64,000 nucleotides of DNA from Opitutus terrae PB90-1 (lineage in GTDB: Bacteria > Verrucomicrobiota > Verrucomicrobiia > Opitutales > Opitutaceae): positions 2,737,001 to 2,801,000 of the forward strand of contig NC_010571.1 in the NCBI RefSeq assembly GCF_000019965.1, read 5' to 3'. The position numbers and the translations under genes were made by a program. The notes under the pieces were generated by a model, which was given only the letters and a program-made list of their open reading frames with translations, made no database searches and was not told the origin of the DNA. Each line of letters opens with the position of its first letter. Positions within the stretch are counted from its first letter, which is position 1. Of this stretch, positions 28,801 through 37,183 are shown one piece after another.

Positions 28801-28812
28801 GCGATGTTTCAT
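22828..28812 (-). CDS. Bacterial alpha-2-macroglobulin family protein
   Basis: A 1994-residue secreted protein, longer than the usual 1500-1700. The N-terminus has a signal peptide (RLLSVLFACTCLLSSLLAG); a Cys is present but the lipobox is poor (LFAC), so lipidation is uncertain. Residues 30-330 are helical and TPR-like. Then come MG domains (MG2 near ALYRPGQTIHYKGI), the bait/MG region, the A2M block (LTEWKFLGFAHDRQL) and the thioester domain, where FPYECSEQVFNRLYA carries the CxEQ motif with Cys1461. A helical thioester-domain repeat and a C-terminal MG10-like beta domain end the protein. Such proteins trap invading proteases after bait cleavage. The usual partner PBP1C (pbpC) is not adjacent. 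Confidence 0.93.
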   Translation of the reverse strand: MKHRLLSVLFACTCLLSSLLAGPRDKQWKEVFDAINEGQPKTAIERLEPILAAANAEQAHAEAIHALAWKIALQGNIEGNKPEEKIVRLQAELPKAAPAARPVLETILAEWYWQYFQRNRWRFLQRTQTAEPPGEDIQTWDLARILAEIDRHFTAALADPKALQSAPIGDFKELLTKGTAPDAYRPTLFDFLVNEALQFYQAGEQAAVEAEETFEIEDTSPIFATAEAFLRWEPQTPAADIDSPKLKAIRLYQALLRFHEHDTDRSAFFDADLARLTYGFNVAVGDDKAVPYKAALERFIAQTQKHETQARALATLATQLNAEDEPALARELAQRGLAAFPKSVGGAMCFNLIAQIEAPSAQVTTEFTWNAPWPTLDVTYRNVQHVYFRAVPLDFNRYVAEQRWGFGSLSSEQREKLLDQSPAIAWDAPLPATKNFRQRTERLPVPTTLQPGFYAILASHRRSFDESDNQLSVATGWVTNLALVLRTGHQNLGQGGFVLQANSGDPVAGANVRFWHRNREGRFLPIAPTRSDENGWFEFPTVPPQQSLIVLAEHAGHALSSLNEVHQERFGRTDGRDAHTIFFTDRALYRPGQTIHYKGICVRTDRDEANYETLSRRSITVLFRDPNGEEIARASHVTNEYGSFSGVFTAPANRLTGRMTLVVEGGPNGATSFAVEEYKRPKFQVELAAPAEAARLNAPVKLTGKATAYTRAAIGGARVKWRVERGVQLPRWCWWWTPPANKAIAHGTATTEPDGTFAVEFPATADPAVPAKNEPVFVFTVYADVTDTTGETRSDERALRAGYTALQAEVIGDEWQTVAQPVQFTLTTQSLDFDPQPASGALVVHAVKQPERVQRAMLDSERRAWWPQPVERPADPANPDAWDLGAEVQRRDFTTDASGTTKVAMKLPAGIYRAMLDTKDRFGKTVTARLTFQVIDPQSRDYPIRLANHFAAPKWSVEPGEKFVALWGTGYECGRVFVELECAGKRLKSYWTRGDRTQELIELPVTEQMRGGFTVRATYVRENRGYINQRVVEVPWSDRQLAVKWERFRSKLLPGEKETWTAVVTGPDAQRAAAEMVATLYDASLDQFQPHHWPSAFPGFRQELNAVWTAFQNGARSLDAMKGGWRTEYRDVDWSYRAFPQGIIGNLWGYGYARARGLGGVPEAANAGEMVTLSAFSIADDQRREKSMMAAPAVTLEMAMPSMGAPQQMDAVDNAAPQPKPDLSKITARRNLNETAFFFPHLTAGDDGTVRMTFTMPEALTEWKFLGFAHDRQLRAGSLTGTVVTAKDLMVEPNPPRFVREGDAIEFTVKVSNQSDQPQQGTVRLTFADAASLQPADEALANRSTEQPFDVPAKQSRTYSWRIAIPDGMGFLTYKAVAASASFSDGEEGFLPVLSRRILVTESLPLPIRGATTKHFQFTKLLESGSSNTLRHQSLTVQMTSQPAWYAVMALPYLMEFPYECSEQVFNRLYANVLARHIANSDPKIRRVFDLWKNTPALDSPLEKNQELKSVLLEETPWVREAHNESAARRNVGLLFDANRLDEETPRTLDKLVQQQLGDGRWPWFPGGRPSDYITLYITTGFGRLRHLGVELDVAPAIRSLTALDAWMDERYREILRGDHPEEHTPTPTEALYLYGRSFFLDDQPVATEHRKAVDFFLNQARKRWLDTNSRQSQAHLALALQRFGDEQTPAKILRSLKERSVSNEELGMFWRELELSWWWYRAPIETQALMIEVFEEIGHDEAAVDACRVWLLKQKQTQAWPTTKSTADAIYGLLLRGGTKLLASDALVEVSLGGQLIKPEKVEAGTGFYEQKFAANEITPALGEITVKKVDDGVSWGGVHWQYLEDMAKVTPHEGTPLRLKKTLFVKETTGRGQVLQPVRGPLAVGDELVVRIELRTDRDMEFVHLKDQRGSGTEPVNVLSRYRYQDGLAYYESTRDTASHFFIDYLPKGTYVFEYSTRVQLRGSYQSGIAEIQCMYAPEFNSHSESFALEVQ

Positions 28813-29100
28813 GTGGATGCCGGATTCACTTCATAATACGTGTCAGCGGACGGAATCGTAGCAGGCCGAACGGGAAAAAGGGCAGCGTCGGCGTTCGGCC
28901 AGGAGCTCATCTGGCGCAGTAAAGTTGCCGCTGGCGTTGATGGCAACGGTTCGCTCCGCACCAGAGATTCTCGGTTCGCTGTGGCGCACCGTGGCGCGAA
29001 CTGGGGAAGATGCATCGCAATCGACGCCAAGATCGGGTCGACTTGATCGTTTCGGCGATGGGATTGAATCTGCTGCAGCGCAGCTCAGGCTGGCGGCACT

Positions 29101-30522
29101 ATGAATGCACCCACTTTTCGTCCTTCGGGCGGGATGCGTTGGACGCTCGTTGCTGCAGTCGTGTTCGCCGCAACGATCGGCTTCGCTCAACCGAAGCCGC
29201 GCGTCGTGGTGCTTACGGATATTTCCAACGAACCCGACGACGAGGAGTCACTCGTGCGGTTTCTGGTTTATGCGAACGAGTATGACGTCGAAGGTCTGAT
29301 CGCAACGACTTCGACCTGGCTGCGGAGCGGGCCGCGCGAGGATCTGATTCGGCGGCAACTCGACGCCTATGCGGCGGTGCGGCCCAACCTCCAGAAACAC
29401 GCGGAAGGCTTTCCGGAACCGGAGGCACTGCGCGCCGCCACTCATACCGGCCAGCCGAGCTACGGCATGGAAGCGGTGGGCGAGGGGCGCGACTCCGCCG
29501 GTTCGCGGCACCTGACGACGGTGGTGGATCGCGACGATTCGCGGCCGATCTGGGTGGCGGTGTGGGGCGGGGCCAACACCCTGGCCCAGGCACTGCGCGA
29601 CGTGCGCGCCGAGCGTTCGCCGGCCGAGCTGGAACGGTTCGTTGCGCGACTGCGGGTCTACAGTATCTCCGACCAGGATGATGCAGGTCCGTGGCTACGG
29701 CGCGAGTTTCCCGGATTGTTCTATATCGTGAGTCCGACGCGGCCGGACTCGCACGAGTATCATCGCGCCACGTGGAGCGGCATCTCGGGCGACCGGCTGT
29801 TTCGCAATGGTCCACGCCACCAATTCGAACTCGTGGACAACCCGTGGCTCGAGGCGAACGTGATGCGCGGGCATGGTCCACTCGGCGTGCTCTATCCGAA
29901 GCTCGCCTACATCATGGAAGGCGACACGCCGTCGTTTCTTGGGCTGATCGATCACGGACTCGGGTGGACGGAGAGCCCGGGATTCGGTGGGTGGGGTGGG
30001 CGCTATGTGCTTTATCAACCGCTTAGCGAGACGCGCGCCATCTGGACCAACAACGACCTGAGCCGTGACACGGTGACGGCGGACAACGGCGTAACGGTCA
30101 CCTCGGACGCCGCGACGATCTGGCGCTGGCGCGAACATTTTCAGCATGATTTCGCGGCGCGGATGGACTGGTGCGTGGCGGATGAGTTTGCGAAGGCGAA
30201 TCACAATCCGCAGCCGGTATTGAACGGCGACCGCTCGAAACGCGTACTCACGCTCCGCGCGAAACCCGGCGCGGAAGTCGCGCTCTCGGCCGACGGCACG
30301 GCGGATCCCGACGGCGACGCAGTGCGAGTCACGTGGTGGATCTACCGCGAGGCGGGCACGCTCGACGGAGCGACGTTGAGTGCGAGCGACGGACTCACCA
30401 CGAACGTGCGATTGCCCGCGACGAACAAGCCCGGTGCGGTGCACGTGATCCTGCAGGCGGAGGATTCGGGCGAGCCGCGGTTGTGGGCTTACCGGCGCGC
30501 GGTGATTGAGATCGTACCGTAG
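29101..30522 (+). CDS. DUF1593 nucleoside-hydrolase-like secreted protein (Sde182 type)
   Basis: A 473-residue protein with a signal peptide (WTLVAAVVFAATIGFAQP). The N-terminal domain starts VVVLTDISNEPDDEESLVRF, the DUF1593 version of the nucleoside hydrolase DxDxxxDD metal site, and continues with WVAVWGGANTLAQALRDV and YSISDQDDAGPWLRREFP. The C-terminal 90 residues (VALSADGTADPDGDAVRVTW) form an Ig-like beta domain. It resembles the cellulose-binding protein Sde182. Members occur in polysaccharide-degrading bacteria and may hydrolyse a glycoside rather than a nucleoside. The gene is divergent from the macroglobulin gene, with a 288-base shared upstream region. Confidence 0.88.
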   Translation: MNAPTFRPSGGMRWTLVAAVVFAATIGFAQPKPRVVVLTDISNEPDDEESLVRFLVYANEYDVEGLIATTSTWLRSGPREDLIRRQLDAYAAVRPNLQKHAEGFPEPEALRAATHTGQPSYGMEAVGEGRDSAGSRHLTTVVDRDDSRPIWVAVWGGANTLAQALRDVRAERSPAELERFVARLRVYSISDQDDAGPWLRREFPGLFYIVSPTRPDSHEYHRATWSGISGDRLFRNGPRHQFELVDNPWLEANVMRGHGPLGVLYPKLAYIMEGDTPSFLGLIDHGLGWTESPGFGGWGGRYVLYQPLSETRAIWTNNDLSRDTVTADNGVTVTSDAATIWRWREHFQHDFAARMDWCVADEFAKANHNPQPVLNGDRSKRVLTLRAKPGAEVALSADGTADPDGDAVRVTWWIYREAGTLDGATLSASDGLTTNVRLPATNKPGAVHVILQAEDSGEPRLWAYRRAVIEIVP

Positions 30523-30606
30523 CGGCGGGGGTGCGCAGAACCGCCGGGGCGGGCACACGTAAGCAAAGGATTGCGGCGCAGCGCGCTGCGGGCAGACTTG
30601 CCCTTC

Positions 30607-31614
30607 ATGGGCACCGAAACTTCTCCCCTCGCGGCGCCGTACAAAGATCGGAAGGCTGGCCTGATTGTCTTCGGTATTCTCGAGATTCTGATCGGCGCGT
30701 TCTTTCTCTTCTCGCTCGCGGCGACTGCTGTCAGCCGGGTCGTGCTCGCGCACCGACCGGAGCTGGCGCAGCAGTATCAAGGTTCCACACTGTGGCCTAC
30801 GCTGCTGATCAACGGCGGACTGGTCGTGGTGTTCGTCTGGCTCGGCATCGGTTCCCTCCTCGCGCGGCGCTGGGCGCGCGCGATCAGCCTCTGCCTGGGC
30901 TGGATCGGATTGATCAGCGGCGTGATCGCATGCGTGTCGATGGCGTGGGTGCTCCCCGCGATCGATGCGGCGATGCAACAAGCTGCCGAACAGAACGGTC
31001 AACACCTGTCGGCAGGCATCGTGGTCTTCGTGAAGATCCTCACGGTCTCGATGATGCTGCTGATGTATGTGATCATTCCGGGCGCGCTGGTGTTGTTCTA
31101 CCGCAGCCGGCACGTGCGGCTTACCTGCGAGACGCGTGATCCCGTCGAGCGTTGGACGGACCGGTGTCCCCTCCCGGTGCTGGCGCTGGTGCTGCTCCTG
31201 GCGTTCAGCGCCGTGGCGATGGTGATGACGATTCCACTCTATGGCCGTGCGTTTCCGTTTTTCGGCATGATCATCACCGGGGCTCCGGCCTTGGTACTGT
31301 TCGGCGCGTTTGCGGTGTTTTGCGGAGCTGCGGCGCGGGGCTTGTATCGGCTGCAGCCGTGGGCGCTCTGGAGCTACGCCGTCGTGGTCGTGGTATTCGC
31401 GATCAACAGTGCCGTCACGTTCACGGGGGGCGGGCTGATGCGCTACTACGAGGCGATTGGTTTGCCGGAGGCGCAGCTGAAACAGATCGAGGCGATGAAG
31501 CTGCTGCAGACCGACAGCTTGATTTGGTTTGGAACCGCCGCCGCCTTGGTGTTCCTCGGTTATCTGATCTGGCTGCGAAAGTATTTTACGACCGCGCCGA
31601 CCGCCGTGGGCTGA
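30607..31614 (+). CDS. Polytopic membrane protein of unknown function
   Basis: A 335-residue protein starting at ATG 30607, with eight predicted transmembrane helices: about residues 16-40, 60-83, 90-113, 135-160, 185-210, 220-245, 255-275 and 305-325. The two four-helix halves suggest an internal duplication. Short loops hold few charged residues and no catalytic motif is visible. The N-terminus (MGTETSPLAAPYKDRKAG) is cytoplasmic. I do not recognise the family. It follows the DUF1593 gene by 84 bases on the same strand and is convergent with the DUF3160 gene. Confidence 0.7.
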   Translation: MGTETSPLAAPYKDRKAGLIVFGILEILIGAFFLFSLAATAVSRVVLAHRPELAQQYQGSTLWPTLLINGGLVVVFVWLGIGSLLARRWARAISLCLGWIGLISGVIACVSMAWVLPAIDAAMQQAAEQNGQHLSAGIVVFVKILTVSMMLLMYVIIPGALVLFYRSRHVRLTCETRDPVERWTDRCPLPVLALVLLLAFSAVAMVMTIPLYGRAFPFFGMIITGAPALVLFGAFAVFCGAAARGLYRLQPWALWSYAVVVVVFAINSAVTFTGGGLMRYYEAIGLPEAQLKQIEAMKLLQTDSLIWFGTAAALVFLGYLIWLRKYFTTAPTAVG

Positions 31615-31652
31615 TGCTGACACCGTGGTGAGCGGGTGGAGTATCGGCGCTC

Positions 31653-33773
31653 CTATTCTGGGCGCGACGCTTCCGGCAGCGTCTCGGCGATCCATGCGGG
31701 TTGTTGCGGGCGCTCGGGGCTGTCGAGCAGAGTGATCCACTCCGCGTCGGTGAGCCGCTCTTTCGTCCAGTATTCGTAGTAAGGCATCACGGAGCCGGAG
31801 CAGAGGATTTCGAGACCGTTCCACGGGTAGAGCACGTGGATCAACCGTGGCCGGCCGATCGCGACGGCGAGACCTTTGTCCCCGGGCAGATCGCGGTGCA
31901 CTTCGGAGGAACGCGGAGCGTCATCGCGCGGCGCCAGGTATGAATTGCCCTCGTAGCCCATGAGGGCGGCGAGGCTCGCGCCGTAGTCGCGGAGGAAGGT
32001 ATCTTCAGACTTGCTCCAGGGTTGGCCGCGCAGCTGTTTATGCACGAGCGCTTCGAGTCGCCGGGTGAGGGTGATCAGCAGGTCCCAGCGCTCGCGATTC
32101 TGGTTGAACGAGGCTCGTCCGCGTTCGGCAAGGTCGCCCATCCGCGCGAAGAATTCCGGGTTCGGCTCGACAAAACCCGCCGGAGCAAGGAACAGGCCGA
32201 GAAAGGTCTGAGATTCGTGGGCCTGGAGCGTGAACGTGTGCCGGATCTGCGCCCAGCCGGCGAGGGCGGTTTGCGCGGACTTCGCCTGCCATGCAGTGGA
32301 CTGGACGAATGCCGGCGCCTCGGGTGGCGGCGCTTGAAACAAAGAGCGGAGGACCTCGAGGTAGTCGTCGTAGAGTGAACGCTGCGCGTGGCGCGTGGGC
32401 GTGTCGTTCGCGGCGTGTTGCGCCGCCTGCGTTTCCGTGATGATCGCGAGGAGTTCAGGATCACATCGGCGGCGGGCGAAGTCAGAGCCCATCCAGGCGG
32501 CGACGGCCAATCCCTGCGGATCGGCTCCGGCATTGGCGATGCGCTGGAAGAGGTCGGTATCCGGCAGCCAGGCGGCGGGAAGGACGACATACTGAATGCG
32601 CCCCAAGCGTTGGTTGAGTTCCGCGGGATAGTCGTCCCACGACCACTGCGTCCATTCGTCGTTGGACATCGCGTGCCTCAATACCCAATAGCGTTTCTGC
32701 GCCAGCAAGGTCGACCGGGCCGTTGCGTTCGCTGGTGGCTTCAGCGCCTGAAAGTCTTGTTGCGCCTCGCGCAGTCCCAATCCCGCCGCGGAGCCGAGGA
32801 GAAACCGGGCGGAGCCCAAGCCCGATTGGGCTTCCTCATATTCGGTGTGAGATCCCAACAGCAGGATCGCCTCCAACTCGACGTCCCGATCTGCGCGGAA
32901 CGGGATCATCTGCAGCCAGCGAACCGCGCGGAAATAGTCTGCGAGCTTGGGATCGCTCGAGTAGAAGCCGACGGGCCTGCAACGACGGTAATCGATTTCC
33001 CGCAGCGCAAGCGTCGCGGGCGCGAGCCACGGGGGCAATTGCTGCTGCTTGGCGGCGTTGATCAGCTTCAGCTGCCGGTTGATCTCGGGCCGGCTGTTGC
33101 GGTCGAAGTTCTCGATCGGCTCGCCGAGCAGGCAGAGCGCCGGCCCGAGGACCCGCTGCACCTGCTCCCACGCTTGCCGGGTTTCGCGCGCCGGCTGCGG
33201 AAGCGCGCCGAGGCTGGCGCGGATGCGTTGCAGGATCGTCGCCAGCGTCGTCCGGAGCACGTCCGCCTGCCTCAGCTCGTGCGCGCGGAATGAGTCCTCG
33301 AGCAGCACGTGGAATCCGTTCAGCAGCGAGTCGCTCGTGATGAAGACGGGGCCGCCGAGGTAAGGATCGAACGACTGCTTCACCGTTTTGCCGTAGGTGA
33401 ACTTCTGCTGTTCGAGCTGGGCGAGCGCGGCGGGCGACAACTGGTATGACTTGGCCGCCTCGCGCCAGGAGTAGCCGTCTTCCGCGCGGGGAAGCCGTTG
33501 GGCGCGCTCCATGGGCTCGTTGGTGCGCTGTTGCTTTTCTTCGGCGCGCTGCTGGAGCACCGTCTTTTGTTCCAGCGTCAGGCTTCGCCGCCAGGCACGC
33601 TCATCGGCACGCCATTTCTGCCAGGCGGCAGCAGCCGCCTCGGGCGTGGCGAAGTCGCGAGGTCGCGGCGGCTCGGGGGGAGGCGGAGGTTCGGCGCTCG
33701 GAGCGCTCTCCTGGGCGTGAACCGTGAGCGAGACGAGCAACAGCACGAGCAGCAGGCGGAGTCGCGGGCGCAC
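31653..33773 (-). CDS. DUF3160 domain-containing secreted protein
   Basis: About 706 residues from GTG 33773; the frame stays open further upstream, but that would run into the divergent phosphatase gene at 33912. A signal peptide is seen (LRLLLVLLLVSLTVHAQE), then a Pro/Glu-rich linker (PPPPPEPPRPRD) and an Arg/Glu/Gln-rich coiled coil to about residue 110. The DUF3160 body begins LSPAALAQLEQQKF and contains the hallmark PVFITSDSLLNGFHVLLEDS. The fold is all helical; the C-terminus has KGLAVAIGRPRLIHVLYPWNG and VMPYYEYW. It is probably periplasmic. The family's activity is unknown. Confidence 0.83.
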   Translation of the reverse strand: MRPRLRLLLVLLLVSLTVHAQESAPSAEPPPPPEPPRPRDFATPEAAAAAWQKWRADERAWRRSLTLEQKTVLQQRAEEKQQRTNEPMERAQRLPRAEDGYSWREAAKSYQLSPAALAQLEQQKFTYGKTVKQSFDPYLGGPVFITSDSLLNGFHVLLEDSFRAHELRQADVLRTTLATILQRIRASLGALPQPARETRQAWEQVQRVLGPALCLLGEPIENFDRNSRPEINRQLKLINAAKQQQLPPWLAPATLALREIDYRRCRPVGFYSSDPKLADYFRAVRWLQMIPFRADRDVELEAILLLGSHTEYEEAQSGLGSARFLLGSAAGLGLREAQQDFQALKPPANATARSTLLAQKRYWVLRHAMSNDEWTQWSWDDYPAELNQRLGRIQYVVLPAAWLPDTDLFQRIANAGADPQGLAVAAWMGSDFARRRCDPELLAIITETQAAQHAANDTPTRHAQRSLYDDYLEVLRSLFQAPPPEAPAFVQSTAWQAKSAQTALAGWAQIRHTFTLQAHESQTFLGLFLAPAGFVEPNPEFFARMGDLAERGRASFNQNRERWDLLITLTRRLEALVHKQLRGQPWSKSEDTFLRDYGASLAALMGYEGNSYLAPRDDAPRSSEVHRDLPGDKGLAVAIGRPRLIHVLYPWNGLEILCSGSVMPYYEYWTKERLTDAEWITLLDSPERPQQPAWIAETLPEASRPE

Positions 33774-33911
33774 GACGGGAGCAGGCGCTCCTGCAGTTGT
33801 TTTGACAATTTCAATTCCGCTCCGCGGGAAAACGTCTCCGCGAACACGCCTCGATGGTCGAACAAGTTCGTGACAGCGGTGGCGCGGCGCGATTGCGTGA
33901 TCGTTCGCACC

Positions 33912-34610
33912 ATGCATGGGCTCGCCTTGCTTGAAACCATTCACTCACTTCCGCAGGAGACTTCCGCGGCCGTTTTTCTCCGCCACGCTCAGCGGCACCC
34001 GATCGTCGATGCGTCGGATCCGACCCTGGCGGAGCTCACGCCCGCAGGTGCAGCGGAGGCGGAAGCATTCGGCGCGAAGATCGCCGGCTTCGGCTGTGTG
34101 CGGGTTTTCCACAGTCCGATCAAGCGCTGCCATCAGACGGCGGAGTGCATCGCGCGCGGCGTGCAGGCGACGGGCTGTCCCGTGGAAATCGTGGGACCGG
34201 AGGACGCGCTCGGGATCGACTACATTCTCGATTTGAAAGAGGCCGGCCGGCTGACCGTGCTGCACGGCGACCATTTTGTGCGACTGTGGTTTTCCGGGCA
34301 AATCGCGCCCACGGTGATCCATCGCGCCGAGCGGATCGCGGCGCGGAAACTCACGCACCTCGTGAAACGGCTGCAGGAGCCGTGCGCGCAGGGACGCCGG
34401 CTCGATCTGCACGTGTCGCACGACTGGAATATCATCGTGCTCCGCGAGCTGATGGTCGGCGTGCGACACGAGGAAGCGGGCTGGCTCGACTTTCTCGATG
34501 GGGTGGCGTTCACGCCGGTGGCCGGCGGGCTGCGGGCAATCTATCGCGATCGCGGTGTGACGAAGCCACTGCCCTGGCGGCTGGGCAGCGCGCCAGCAAT
34601 CGAGTCGTGA
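33912..34610 (+). CDS. Histidine phosphatase superfamily protein
   Basis: A 232-residue cytoplasmic protein starting at ATG 33912. The phosphate pocket is VFLRHAQRHPI, with RH at the catalytic position (RHA instead of RHG); FHSPIKRCHQTAECI supplies the second Arg, and DLHVSHDWNIIVL the second catalytic His. Length and layout fit branch 1/2-like small phosphatases. The substrate is unknown. It is divergent from the DUF3160 gene, and the next gene is a convergent sensor kinase. Confidence 0.85.
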   Translation: MHGLALLETIHSLPQETSAAVFLRHAQRHPIVDASDPTLAELTPAGAAEAEAFGAKIAGFGCVRVFHSPIKRCHQTAECIARGVQATGCPVEIVGPEDALGIDYILDLKEAGRLTVLHGDHFVRLWFSGQIAPTVIHRAERIAARKLTHLVKRLQEPCAQGRRLDLHVSHDWNIIVLRELMVGVRHEEAGWLDFLDGVAFTPVAGGLRAIYRDRGVTKPLPWRLGSAPAIES

Positions 34611-34629
34611 GCCAGGGCGACGCGCCGGG

Positions 34630-35763
34630 CTACGGAGCAGCGGGCGCAGGGCGTTGCGCGGGCAGGTCCACGGTGACGACCGTGCCGTGGCCGACGAGTG
34701 ATTCGACCGCGATCGCGCCGCCGTGTTTGCGGACGATCGTGCGGCAGATGGTCAGGCCCAGCCCCATCCCTTTCTGGGTGCCCCGCTGTTTGGTGGAAAA
34801 ATACGGATCGAAGATTTTGGGAAGGCTCTCGGCGGGAATGCCCACGCCGTCGTCCTCGATGCGAATACGCAGGTAGTCGCCTGCCGGCTGCCCCGTCTCC
34901 GTGGCCGCGGCCAGGGTGTGATTGTCGGCCCGCAGCCGCACGGTGGCTCCCGGATGGCTCGCTTCGCGGGCATTGAGCACGAGGCCGCGAATCACCTGCC
35001 GGAGCTGATCCTCATCCGCGTCGACCTCCCACAGATCCGGCGCGATGACGGATTCCGCCACGAGATCCGATCCTCGCAGGGACGTTTCAAGCGAATCCCG
35101 CAACAGCGGACACACGTCGTGAATCCGTCGCGACGGCGCGCCGCCCTCGGCGAACGCGATGAGCTGACGGGTGAGCGCGCCGGCCGCCTGGATCGCCTGG
35201 CGGGCTTCGCCGAGCTGCGATGCTTGTGCCGGCGAAATGGGACCGGAATACCGCAACGCTTCGAGATTCAGCAGGAGCCGGGAAAGGAGATTATTGAAAT
35301 CGTGCGCAATCCCCGCAGCGAGAATGCCGGTGGACTCGAGCTTGCTCACCACGAGTCGCTCGTGCTCCAGCTGGCGGCGCTCGGTAATGTCGCGGGCGAC
35401 GGCGTACACGAGCGAGGATCCGGGCGCCAGCGAGCTTTGCCAGGACAGCCAGCGGTAGGATCCGTCTCTGCAGAGGTAGCGGTTTTCGAGTCCGCGCACG
35501 GGCGTGCCACGGGCCAGGGTGGCGCGGGCGGCGAGCGTCCGTTCCCGATCCTCCGGGTGCATGAAGGACTCCACTGGCCGGCTTAGCAATTCGGCCTCCG
35601 ACCAACCGAGCACCCGGGTCCACGAGGGGTTGACACGCTTGAAATGGCCATCGAGGTCGGCGATGCAGAAGAGATCGAGCGAAAGATCGAAGAGCTGACG
35701 GTAGTCGGCAACGTCGGTGAGGCAAAGGGAGGGCGATGTGGTCGGCACGGCGAAGGGAGACAC
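34630..35763 (-). CDS. Cytosolic PAS-domain sensor histidine kinase
   Basis: A 377-residue soluble kinase with no transmembrane segment. A PAS domain spans residues 18-135 (FDLSLDLFCIADLDGHFKRV, with C-terminal AVARDITERRQLE). The H-box is GIAHDFNNLLSRLLLNLEAL with His154, the HDFNN type seen in NtrB-like kinases. The ATPase domain has LRQVIRGLVLNAREA (N-box), RIEDDGVGIPAESLP, FDPYFSTKQRGTQKGMGLGL and GHGTVVTVDLP. No receiver or adjacent response regulator is present. It is divergent from the metallopeptidase gene at 36031. Confidence 0.93.
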   Translation of the reverse strand: MSPFAVPTTSPSLCLTDVADYRQLFDLSLDLFCIADLDGHFKRVNPSWTRVLGWSEAELLSRPVESFMHPEDRERTLAARATLARGTPVRGLENRYLCRDGSYRWLSWQSSLAPGSSLVYAVARDITERRQLEHERLVVSKLESTGILAAGIAHDFNNLLSRLLLNLEALRYSGPISPAQASQLGEARQAIQAAGALTRQLIAFAEGGAPSRRIHDVCPLLRDSLETSLRGSDLVAESVIAPDLWEVDADEDQLRQVIRGLVLNAREASHPGATVRLRADNHTLAAATETGQPAGDYLRIRIEDDGVGIPAESLPKIFDPYFSTKQRGTQKGMGLGLTICRTIVRKHGGAIAVESLVGHGTVVTVDLPAQRPAPAAP

Positions 35764-36030
35764 CTGTCAGCGGAGGATTAGGGGATGTCTGAGCAGGTGC
35801 AATGCCTGTTGCACCGCACGGCGGGGCCTCGCAGGTGCTCCGGTGTTGCTCGGGTTCTGCAAAACCACAGGGGGATCCAGCCTTGGCCGAGGGCTTCGGC
35901 GGACCAGCAGCCCGCGCCCCGTGGCATGGCGTTGCGCCCGGGTCGGGAAAGGCCGATGCGTCCCGTGGTACGATCGAAGCTTGTGGGGGGCGAGGAGGAT
36001 GGTAGTCACGAGGCTGCATTCGCGCATGCC

Positions 36031-37050
36031 ATGGACCACCCCGCCTGGACCGAGTTGAGCGACGAGCTGTTGCTGGAAAAAAAGATTTCGCAACTCGGAC
36101 TCCGGATCGAGGGCACGCCGCTGGACGCCAACGTGCAGCAGCTCTATGCGGAGCTGTCGCAGAAGGGGCTCGCGTTTTATCCGAGCTGTCACATCGGCGA
36201 CGAGTGGTTCGTGCCGGTCGGGATCCCGGCGATCTTCGTGCCCTTCTTCCTCGCACATGAACGGCTGCGACGGCTCGAGGCGACGATGATGCTGGAAGTC
36301 GAGGGCGACACGCCGGAAGCGTGCATGCGGCTGCTGCGGCACGAGGCGGCGCACGCCTACGCGTATGCTTACCAGCTCTTCCGCAAGCGATCGTGGCAAC
36401 GCGTGTTTGGCCGGACGTCGCGTGAGACGACGCCGGAGTTCTATCGGCCGCGGCCTTACAGTCACTCGTATGTCGTCCATCTCGAGGATTGGTATGCGCA
36501 GAGCCATCCCGACGAGGATTTTGCGGAGACCTTCGCGGTGTGGCTGACGCCCGGGTTCGACTGGCGGGAGCGGTTTCGCGGCTGGAAGGCGCTGCACAAG
36601 CTCGAGTACGTGGACGAGCTGATGCGCTCGCTGGTGGGCCGCGCGCCGCCGCCGCTGCCCGCTTATCGCGTGCGCGAGCACGACTGCCTCAACCTGAAGC
36701 TCAAGACCTACTACGCCCGGAAGCGCAAACTTTACCAGGACACGTATCCTGATTTCTACGATCGCGACCTGCGGCAGCTGTTCGCCGGCCCGCCCAGCGC
36801 GGACGTGGCGTTCGCCGCCTCGGCCTATTTGCGCCGGCGCCGGCGCGCGCTGATGGATGCGGTCTGCGAATGGACCAACGAGAAAAAGTATCGCGTTCAC
36901 AAGCTGCTCGCGCGCTTGATCGAGCGGTGCGACCAACTGGATCTTCATCTCAACCCGAACGAGCCGCCGCCGGACCTGGCGGTGGCGAGCTATGTCGCGA
37001 CGCTGGTGATGAACTATCTCTTCACCGGGAAATTCAAACGGACGAAGTAG
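36031..37050 (+). CDS. Putative zinc-binding metallopeptidase (PF15887-like)
   Basis: A 339-residue protein starting at ATG 36031. The zinc motif HEAAH (His104, Glu105, His108) sits in CMRLLRHEAAHAYAYAYQLF, and a downstream Glu166 in PDEDFAETFAVWL fits the third ligand, a gluzincin-like arrangement. The protein has no signal peptide and probably acts in the cytoplasm. The family is annotated as putative zinc-binding metallopeptidase with no known substrate. It is followed after 133 bases by an ATP-grasp ligase on the same strand; such peptidase/ligase pairs suggest making and breaking of the same peptide or amide bond. Confidence 0.83.
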   Translation: MDHPAWTELSDELLLEKKISQLGLRIEGTPLDANVQQLYAELSQKGLAFYPSCHIGDEWFVPVGIPAIFVPFFLAHERLRRLEATMMLEVEGDTPEACMRLLRHEAAHAYAYAYQLFRKRSWQRVFGRTSRETTPEFYRPRPYSHSYVVHLEDWYAQSHPDEDFAETFAVWLTPGFDWRERFRGWKALHKLEYVDELMRSLVGRAPPPLPAYRVREHDCLNLKLKTYYARKRKLYQDTYPDFYDRDLRQLFAGPPSADVAFAASAYLRRRRRALMDAVCEWTNEKKYRVHKLLARLIERCDQLDLHLNPNEPPPDLAVASYVATLVMNYLFTGKFKRTK

Positions 37051-37143
37051 CGATGACCGGCATGGCGGAGCGCGGGTTGAGTCTCGCGGGCTTGGAGGTC
37101 GGGAGCCGGCGAGGAGGGTTGGCGGAACCCGGCGGAACGGGAC

Positions 37144-37166
37144 CACGGGCGGGACGCCCGTGCCAC
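37144..37166. repeat. CACGGGCGGGACGCCCGTGCC palindrome copy
   Basis: A hairpin with arms CACGGGCG and CGCCCGTG followed by CCAC, the same unit found at 22716-22820 and 52732-52798. It lies between the metallopeptidase and ATP-grasp genes and ends 18 bases before the ATP-grasp start at 37184, where it could affect translation or expression of the second gene. Confidence 0.75.
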
Positions 37167-37183
37167 CTCGCCGCACGCTGATC

